Shown here: positions 58,018 to 64,000 of the stretch, piece by piece
How positions within the stretch are numbered: the first letter of the stretch is position 1
Layout of the letters: each line of letters opens with the position of its first letter
Assembly (NCBI GenBank): GCA_965207565.1
Contig: CBDBMQ010000001.1
Location: forward strand, 124,001-188,000
Reading direction: 5' to 3'
Source of the DNA: Bin80 sp965207565
GTDB lineage: Bacteria > Bacteroidota > Rhodothermia > Rhodothermales > Bin80
DNA length: 64,000 bases
Program-made: the position numbers and the translations under genes
The notes under the pieces: generated by a model
The model's input: the letters and a program-made list of their open reading frames with translations, nothing else
What the model was told of the DNA's origin: nothing
Databases searched by the model: none

Positions 58018-59973
58018 TTAGTTCGATGCCTTAGAGCGACTGGCCAATAAGCGCTGCAGAGCAAGTCCCGATTCATGTGCTGGATCCAACTCCAACAGTG
58101 CCTGCACCGCCTCATTTGCACCGGCCCAATTCCCTTGAAGTACATGATTGCGGGCTAGCTGTACTTGAAATTCAGGAGCCTCTGGATCTAAAAATGTCGC
58201 CCGCTCAAAGTGCTCCTCCGCAAGCTCTAATTGCCTCTTGCGCTGGTACAGAATGCCCAGACGGAAATGTATACTGGCAGACTCTTCAAGGTCATTGGCA
58301 GCACCATAGTAGTCCACTGCTTCATCCAAACGCCCCTGTGCTGCGAGTGCACCCGCTGCATAAGCATATGGCAAAGCCAGATAGGGGTACTCCTGGAGCA
58401 GTGCGAGACTCGCCTTCAGGGCAAGATGGTACGCACGCTGTTCGACATAATATGCCCGCAACCGGTCCGTAGCCGCAAACCATGTCAGTTCTCCATCATC
58501 CAGTGCATGTGCAAGCTCTTCCGCCATGGAAGAGGTCCTCATGGTATCCAAACCTACATCCAAGTCCGCGTCCAGTGGTTGGAAAGGCCAGGAGTTTAGG
58601 AGTTTCTGCAAACGTAACTCCCCGAAAATGGAATCAACCTGGGTAAAAAGTACTTCCGATCGAGCAATCCCCCTGGGTACATAATTCAACCGCTGGCCAC
58701 CGATCCGGGATTCGTATACCGCATCGTAAAACGCATCGGCAAACACGAAATACCCCTCCAGATTCGGATGCAGATGCTCCAGCATCAGGTCCGACCCAAT
58801 AATATTCTCATTTGCCCGTTCCCGTAGAGAGCCTTGTGTGTCAACAAGAGTCGCTCCTGCATCTGCAGCCTCTTCCCTGATGATCTGATTCACCTCTTCT
58901 GTCGCCCGAAACCGCAGCTGATCCAGATCTTTTGCCATAATATAGGCTTGGCGGGCCTGGACATAGTCTCCCTGCATATCCAGCAGCGTTCCCAAAGCGA
59001 ACCATGATTGTGCAGCCATGGAGTCCAGCGCAACGACTGCGCGCATTCGTTCAATGGATGAGAGCAGGGATTCAGCACGCAACGCCTCCTCATAGGCTCT
59101 TTCCCATTGGTCTGGATTGGTAGAAGGCATCAGTCCACTTTGGAACGGGGGATGGGTACGTTCATTACTGGCAACCGTACCAATAAATACCGGTATGTCA
59201 TGCTGCTGGTACTTACCCAGGATGCTGCGCAGGTTTCCCCTGAACTGCTGCATCCCAGCCTGATACGTATCCGAATCCAGTTCAATCTCCTGCCTTCGAA
59301 CCATTCGTTCCATCAAGGTGGATGAATCGTCCGGATTCCGACTTACCACTTGTGCAGCCTGGCTCAACCCACTTCGAATCAACTGGAGTATGCGCCATGA
59401 CTGAAGCCGGAGATACAGATTCACTACATGACGATTCCGTCCCAGGGATTGTGACGAGCCCACACCAAGCGCACCATAGAATTCGTTATGTCCGGCGTAG
59501 ATCAGGACTGCATCTGGAGACTGGTCAAGTATTTCATCCACCTGATCCAAGATCGTATAGGAATTGACCGCTGCCATCGCGACGTTGACCAATTCCACCC
59601 TGCGTTCCGGCCAAGTCTGCTGAAGGCGCTGCTCCAGCATGCGCGAGAAACTACCCCCATAGTAGTATGGATAACCGGCAGCACTGGACCCCCCCTGAAC
59701 AAAGATCCGCAGTGTGGTACTGTCTCTCTCTGCACGAAAGACATCGTGAAGCCCTGTTGGAACCCGGACTTCCTGATTGAAATAACGATGGGCGACCTCA
59801 CGGTTCATGACAAGATAATCCGGGGCAGCCTCTACAGGCGTAAATAGAGGGTAATCCTGACCAAAGCCAATGATCCGCAGCCCGCCCTCAAGAAGTATAA
59901 AAAAGAGTATAGGGATGCTCCACATCAGCACGTAAAACACCCACTTACTTTCTATGCTGTCTCTTTGAGACAT
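58018..59973 (-). CDS. Membrane-anchored SGNH hydrolase with TPR repeats
   Basis: 651 residues. A membrane helix near the N-terminus (VFYVLMWSIPILFFILLEG) precedes an SGNH-like hydrolase region: FVQGGSSAAGYPYYYGGSF (Ser), VNVAMAAVNSYTI, LIYAGHNEFYGALG (Asn) and, later, LMLEHLHPNLEGYFVFADA (His). The second half is tetratricopeptide-like (ALDSMAAQSWFALGTLLDM, YLALPYAYAAGALAAQGRL, FRLGILYQRKRQLELAEEH and FQVQLARNHVLQGNWAGAN). It starts exactly where the T9SS alpha-amylase stops (TGATG, one-base overlap), so the two are made together. Likely involved in acyl or acetyl modification at the envelope; substrate unknown. Confidence 0.8.
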   Translation of the reverse strand: MSQRDSIESKWVFYVLMWSIPILFFILLEGGLRIIGFGQDYPLFTPVEAAPDYLVMNREVAHRYFNQEVRVPTGLHDVFRAERDSTTLRIFVQGGSSAAGYPYYYGGSFSRMLEQRLQQTWPERRVELVNVAMAAVNSYTILDQVDEILDQSPDAVLIYAGHNEFYGALGVGSSQSLGRNRHVVNLYLRLQSWRILQLIRSGLSQAAQVVSRNPDDSSTLMERMVRRQEIELDSDTYQAGMQQFRGNLRSILGKYQQHDIPVFIGTVASNERTHPPFQSGLMPSTNPDQWERAYEEALRAESLLSSIERMRAVVALDSMAAQSWFALGTLLDMQGDYVQARQAYIMAKDLDQLRFRATEEVNQIIREEAADAGATLVDTQGSLRERANENIIGSDLMLEHLHPNLEGYFVFADAFYDAVYESRIGGQRLNYVPRGIARSEVLFTQVDSIFGELRLQKLLNSWPFQPLDADLDVGLDTMRTSSMAEELAHALDDGELTWFAATDRLRAYYVEQRAYHLALKASLALLQEYPYLALPYAYAAGALAAQGRLDEAVDYYGAANDLEESASIHFRLGILYQRKRQLELAEEHFERATFLDPEAPEFQVQLARNHVLQGNWAGANEAVQALLELDPAHESGLALQRLLASRSKASN

Positions 59974-62861
59974 CAGCGAACAAGGGCCACAGAGAGTGCG
60001 ACCGGGCCGGATTTCCCCGTCATTCGGACGGTATACAAGCCGCTTGAAAGCCCTCCGGCCTCAAAGAGGATCGAATGTACTCCCGCAGGCATATCATCAT
60101 TCACGAGCGTAGATACTCGGCGCCCAAGTACATCATAGACCTCAATCTGAACCTTCTGAGGTTGATCCAAACTGAATTCTAACGTCACCTGATCCCGGAA
60201 CGGATTTGGATAACCACTCCTCAAGATATACTCCGACGGTGCCGGGATTGGGGAAGTAGACCCTACCGTAATCAGTCCAGGTGCAGGTGGAGGCAATCTC
60301 TTGGATGTATAGATATGAAACTCACCTGGCTGAAGTTCTTGAGGTAAACTCCCGGTCACATTCAACGAATCTCCAGAGTAGTAATCGTACCAATAGACTG
60401 GAGGCGTGGAGAGCCTCACGGCGTTCGCGGTGGGCACGACCCCAAAATTCCCAATAATAACTGCCTGCATGTCCGTCGCATCATGACGGAGGTGGATACG
60501 TTTTGCCGGCCCGGATAACTGCATGGACACCTCTGTTTCTGTGCTGCGGAAGATTGGGTTTTCTCTTCGTATTTGAAGAAGAGATGACCATGCATCGTAC
60601 AGGCGTTTTCGAAGAGGATCGTCGTAGTAATCCCAACGGATTGGTTTGCTATCTATACGACCTACGGTAAACGAAGGGCAATCTCCCGGTCGCAGACACT
60701 CTTCCCCCCGCCTGCCGTACCCATATCCCAGTTCTCCAAACTGCCATAACATGCGAGGGCCCGGAAGCAAAAAATGAAACGCTCCAGCCATCTTTAAACG
60801 ATCCAGTGCGATCGGCACATGCCGAACATTGTACGTGCCCTGATTCTCTGCCCGTAACGGTGAACAGGCCCCGCCGCCCCCCGGTGAACGCTCACATGCC
60901 CCGTAACTGCGCATCTTGTACATCATCCACTGCTCATCATGACTCTCCATGTAGACAATAACATGTGGCAGATCCCAGTCTCTGCCCCCGGCTCCGTAAT
61001 AGGCCCGTTCAAAGTTGCTGTTCTGATTATATCCCATGAGCGCTTCCGAAAACGGATGCGTCACATTACTCCACACCATCATTCCAGGGTGCCCACGGTC
61101 TATACCATATTGAGCCAGCTCTCTTTCTTCACGCTCATGTGTCCAGTGCTCCAGGATAATATATGCCTGAGGATTTACCTCCCACATGGCATCGGCCATT
61201 CGCTTGATCAAACGGATGCGGGATGGATCATAGCTATCCCATGCGTTAAAATCAGGTCCTGTATCACGCTGGGTAAAGCCCTTGGACAAATCGAAGCGGA
61301 ATCCGTCTACATTGAATTCCGTCAACCAATATGCATTCACACGATCCAACCAGTATTGGGTATAGGGATGCTCGTGATTCAGGTCAAAAAATACATTGTA
61401 TGCATGCGTGGGAGGGATATTGATCCATGGGTTTGCATCCGAGGCACCATAAAGTAGAACCAGGGGGGAGGGGACATCCACATGATTATACACCACATCC
61501 AGAAACACAGCAATCCCACGCTCATGGGCGGCATCAACAAATCGCTTCAGATCCTCCGCAGGGCCATAGTACTTGTCCGGGGCAAAGAAAAAATTGGGCT
61601 GATAACCCCAATTCAAGTTCCCCCCAAACTCAGCGATTGGCATCAACTCAATGGCATTGATGCCAAGCCGCTCCAGGTATCCTAGTGTATCGGTCAATGT
61701 CGCCCAATCATGGTTCCTCAGAAAATCCCGAAGAAGGAGTTCGTAGATCACGAGCTCTTCGGGAGCTGCTGCAGCGAAGTCCGTTACTTTCCATGGATAA
61801 GAAGACTGCCCGGTCTGCAGGACAGACACAGGACCCGTGGTTTGCCCATGGGGGTATGGTTTCAGGTTCGGGTACGTAGATGCAGAAATGTGCTCATCAT
61901 GGATTGGATCCAGAATCAGCGTCGAAAACATATCCGCAAATCGCAGCTCACCATCCGCCACGTACTGATAGCCGACCTCTTGCGCGGGGGACAGGTTTTC
62001 GATCGGCAACCACCAATGCACGCTGTCAGGGCGGGGCGCATCTCGGTACATGAGCCCCATATCTGCGATCTGCCAATCATTAAAGTCGCCGATCGCATGC
62101 ATAAAACATTTATCTGGCGCAAACACGGAGAGCGTGACCCTGGATGGATCGGAAGGATCATAGTTCGCACCATCCTCAATACCAGCCGGGCGGGGACGAT
62201 CCACCACGTTGGGGGGAATGGTCCCAATAGAGTCGGTCGCCGTATTCCCCGCACTGTCAACTGCCGTGATGGTGAATTTCGGATTACACGACGCCGGACT
62301 GCCCAAGGGGTAATTGAGGATGCCGTCTTCATAGAATGGAAGACCATCAATTTTCTCACCATTGACGCCCACTGTCAGACTGGTGATTGCGGTTGAGGAA
62401 AATATCCCTGCACTGACTGCAGTAACGGCTCCATCATCGTCTGGCTGCCAAGCCATTTGGAAAACCATTGGATCCGCAACCTCAACAATGGAATTATTGT
62501 GGTCATTTGTATTGATTCGATCATTCAGTGGATCCGTGATCCATGCATAGTTACTGCCAGAGTCATTGAAGTGCACATGTACCTTGTACTGGTACGAACG
62601 ACCAACCTCCAGTGTATGCGTATAGAGCCACTGCCCAAGATCATGATCATAGGACATCTGCGAAGGTGCGCCGACGGCGATACGCCCACCACTGTTCGGC
62701 CCCCAACCGTTAAACTCACTCGGCAAAAATGCACGCACGACGTCGTGATCTGGAATCCAGCGGAAGGTGACCTCCAGGGACTGCGCACGACTCACCCCGT
62801 GAACCGCCAGCAGCAGCAACAACGCGAAAGTGATTTTATGGATGGGCCGGAGTGTACTCAC
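59973..62861 (-). CDS. Secreted alpha-amylase-family protein with T9SS sorting domain
   Basis: 962 residues. Signal peptide (ITFALLLLLAVHGVSRAQ). Two N-terminal glycan-binding or early-set-like domains (WIPDHDVVRAFLPSEFNGW, FAPDKCFMHAIGDFNDW) precede a GH13 barrel with IYELLLRDFL, LGINAIELMPIAEFGGNLN, VFLDVVYNHVD, nucleophile Asp in FNVDGFRFDLSKGF, acid/base Glu in YIILEHWTHERE and YMESHDEQWMM. The C-terminal 80 residues are a type IX (Por) sorting domain: RSGYPNPFRDQVTLEFSL, YDVLGRRVSTLVND. It is thus exported across the outer membrane, probably to degrade extracellular alpha-glucan, and is co-translated with the SGNH-TPR protein. Confidence 0.92.
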   Translation of the reverse strand: MSTLRPIHKITFALLLLLAVHGVSRAQSLEVTFRWIPDHDVVRAFLPSEFNGWGPNSGGRIAVGAPSQMSYDHDLGQWLYTHTLEVGRSYQYKVHVHFNDSGSNYAWITDPLNDRINTNDHNNSIVEVADPMVFQMAWQPDDDGAVTAVSAGIFSSTAITSLTVGVNGEKIDGLPFYEDGILNYPLGSPASCNPKFTITAVDSAGNTATDSIGTIPPNVVDRPRPAGIEDGANYDPSDPSRVTLSVFAPDKCFMHAIGDFNDWQIADMGLMYRDAPRPDSVHWWLPIENLSPAQEVGYQYVADGELRFADMFSTLILDPIHDEHISASTYPNLKPYPHGQTTGPVSVLQTGQSSYPWKVTDFAAAAPEELVIYELLLRDFLRNHDWATLTDTLGYLERLGINAIELMPIAEFGGNLNWGYQPNFFFAPDKYYGPAEDLKRFVDAAHERGIAVFLDVVYNHVDVPSPLVLLYGASDANPWINIPPTHAYNVFFDLNHEHPYTQYWLDRVNAYWLTEFNVDGFRFDLSKGFTQRDTGPDFNAWDSYDPSRIRLIKRMADAMWEVNPQAYIILEHWTHEREERELAQYGIDRGHPGMMVWSNVTHPFSEALMGYNQNSNFERAYYGAGGRDWDLPHVIVYMESHDEQWMMYKMRSYGACERSPGGGGACSPLRAENQGTYNVRHVPIALDRLKMAGAFHFLLPGPRMLWQFGELGYGYGRRGEECLRPGDCPSFTVGRIDSKPIRWDYYDDPLRKRLYDAWSSLLQIRRENPIFRSTETEVSMQLSGPAKRIHLRHDATDMQAVIIGNFGVVPTANAVRLSTPPVYWYDYYSGDSLNVTGSLPQELQPGEFHIYTSKRLPPPAPGLITVGSTSPIPAPSEYILRSGYPNPFRDQVTLEFSLDQPQKVQIEVYDVLGRRVSTLVNDDMPAGVHSILFEAGGLSSGLYTVRMTGKSGPVALSVALVR

Positions 62862-62870
62862 TTCGTCCTA

Positions 62871-62910
62871 GTAAAAAAGGATTGTCCGGCAGATACGCCG
62901 GACAATCCTT
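62871..62910 (-). terminator. Rho-independent terminator after the T9SS cargo gene
   Basis: On the minus strand, AAGGATTGTCCGGC and GCCGGACAATCCTT form a 14-bp perfect stem (62877-62890 and 62897-62910) with a 6-nt loop, followed by six T residues. It ends the transcript of the gene at 62996-64000, so the amylase starts its own transcript within the next few tens of bases. Confidence 0.88.
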
Positions 62911-62995
62911 CTTGATTCACTCCTGACTCACTCGAAACGTCACAAACCCGAGATGCGTCGTCTACAACTTTGCCAAGTAGTCTGATAATCCCCAG

Positions 62996-64000
62996 CTACT
63001 TCACCAGCATCATTTGCTTCGTGACCGAATAATCAGGCGTCTGCAACCGGTAGATGTAAACTCCACTGGCCAATTGCGAAGCATCAAAGGTGACCGAATA
63101 GTTCGCAGCCTGAAGTACACCATCCACCAGAGTAGCGACACGGCGACCTAGAAGATCATACACATGTAGCTGTGCATTGGCCTGACGGGTCAGCCCAAAC
63201 TCAATCACGGTCGTCGGATTGAAGGGATTGGGATAATTTGATCCCAGCCATATCTGCTCCGGCAATTCTGTACTCTGCTCAATAGACGTCGAGATATGCG
63301 GGTTCGGCTCATGAGGTAGCGGTCCGGGTGTCAACTTAAATGAATGCATGGGCAATTGATACGTTGCCGGCCATGACCCATCGTCATTCATGGGGATGAA
63401 GTGAACTCGATTGCGTCCCGGCTCGCGAGTATCGGTACCTACCTCCTGAATACTGGTGCTTTTCGTACCGTACATATAGCGATAGGTCATGATGTTATAT
63501 GACGGGCCATTTACTGTATAACTACCTGTATATGTTCCGTCTCCATCATCATCGGTAAGCACGACCGTATCCCAGAGAGGAAGAGAATGAAGATTCTCCC
63601 TGTCTGTAGCCTCTATCCCCTGCGAATACGCCCATATCGGATCTCCCAGATGTATGGATACAGAATCCGTGCCAGGCATGAAAGGCTGAGCTTCGTTATC
63701 CAATGCTTCTTGCATGGTCAGCGAAAACATTACTTCCACGGATGCTCCACTGGGCATGACGTTATTTGGGGTCACATCGTTGAAGTAGGCCAAATCCAGC
63801 CGCTGCTGGCCTCCCATGAACTCAAATTCACGGTTCACACCAGTACGATGTCCTTCCTCCCAACCACTCGGTGGAGCGGTCCCAAAAGCCTCCATGAACG
63901 TCGCGTCATTAAAGTCCAAAAAGTACTTGTATCCCTGTTTGATCCCAGCCGGGCGCTCCAAGGCTACTGGAGCCTGGAAGATTGTACCGCCAGGTTCCTT
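62996..64000 (-). CDS. Secreted T9SS cargo protein, 5' partial
   Basis: The frame is open to the last base of the window, so the N-terminus is missing and the TTG at 63961 is unlikely to be its start. At least 334 residues are visible, ending with a type IX sorting domain: GSNYPNPFNPTTVIEFGL, YDLLGRRVATLVDG, LASGVYIYRLQTPDYSV and a final MMLVK. The preceding part is beta-rich (VEVMFSLTMQEAL, DTVVLTDDDGDGTYTG, YRYMYGTKSTSI) and may hold a starch-binding or similar domain; no enzyme motif is visible. Neighbouring amylase suggests a glucan role, which is inference. Confidence 0.8.
   Translation of the reverse strand, partial: KEPGGTIFQAPVALERPAGIKQGYKYFLDFNDATFMEAFGTAPPSGWEEGHRTGVNREFEFMGGQQRLDLAYFNDVTPNNVMPSGASVEVMFSLTMQEALDNEAQPFMPGTDSVSIHLGDPIWAYSQGIEATDRENLHSLPLWDTVVLTDDDGDGTYTGSYTVNGPSYNIMTYRYMYGTKSTSIQEVGTDTREPGRNRVHFIPMNDDGSWPATYQLPMHSFKLTPGPLPHEPNPHISTSIEQSTELPEQIWLGSNYPNPFNPTTVIEFGLTRQANAQLHVYDLLGRRVATLVDGVLQAANYSVTFDASQLASGVYIYRLQTPDYSVTKQMMLVK

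Overview
The window looks like a chromosomal segment of a Bacteroidota / Rhodothermota-type bacterium, probably a Rhodothermales-like marine lineage. The evidence is the Por-type (type IX) C-terminal sorting domains with a YPNPF core on two secreted proteins at the right end, a GLPGLI protein next to a TonB-receptor-like outer-membrane barrel, several SGNH and sialidase-type glycan enzymes, and many beta-propeller lipoproteins. This placement is inferred from protein families; no rRNA or tRNA gene is visible.

Layout. 1-1000: a DUF433/VapC45-type toxin-antitoxin pair whose toxin carries an in-frame TGA and an IS end. 994-3121: a complete IS bounded by inverted repeats, with a frameshifted DDE transposase. 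3.3-11.3 kb: a GNAT gene and an alpha-glucan locus, malQ (+) converging on glgX (-), both broken by many frameshifts, then intact coupled glgE-glgB. 11.4-16.9 kb: three exported beta-propeller proteins. 17.0-18.7 kb: debris holding the 3' tail of a B12-dependent ribonucleotide reductase joined to a truncated group II intron reverse transcriptase. 18.7-20.5 kb: a sulfatase and a broken hicA. 20.5-28.0 kb (-): hemL, then AddB-like and AddA-like genes of double-strand break repair; hemL and addB are frameshifted. 28.3-34.8 kb: a frameshifted sialate O-acetylesterase and a 1527-residue TamB-like protein. 34.9-36.9 kb: two more toxin-antitoxin modules, one apparently intact with an unrecognised antitoxin, one dead. 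37-46 kb: AlkA, DUF1801, PA0069-type radical SAM, SRPBCC-LarA, an SGNH hydrolase, a stand-alone HsdR_N nuclease and a propeller lipoprotein. 45.8-51.1 kb: GLPGLI protein, TonB-type barrel and an AlbA_2 protein. 51.2-51.6 kb: an 88-bp tandem repeat array. 51.7-57.6 kb: a sialidase and a Planctomycete-style PSCyt1/DUF1549/LamG/DUF1553 plus DUF1501 pair. 58.0-64.0 kb (-): an SGNH-TPR membrane protein coupled to a T9SS alpha-amylase, then a further T9SS cargo running off the end.

Themes. Alpha-glucan metabolism appears inside the cell (MalQ, GlgX, GlgE, GlgB) and outside it (T9SS amylase). Sulfatase, sialate esterase and sialidase point to breakdown of host or algal/animal glycans. Three toxin genes (VapC45-like and two HicA) are each interrupted. 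Frameshifts are concentrated in two blocks (about 2.6-7.3 kb and 23.9-29 kb) that cross unrelated genes, while very long frames elsewhere are intact. This could be real decay or a locally poor consensus, and the sequence alone cannot settle it.
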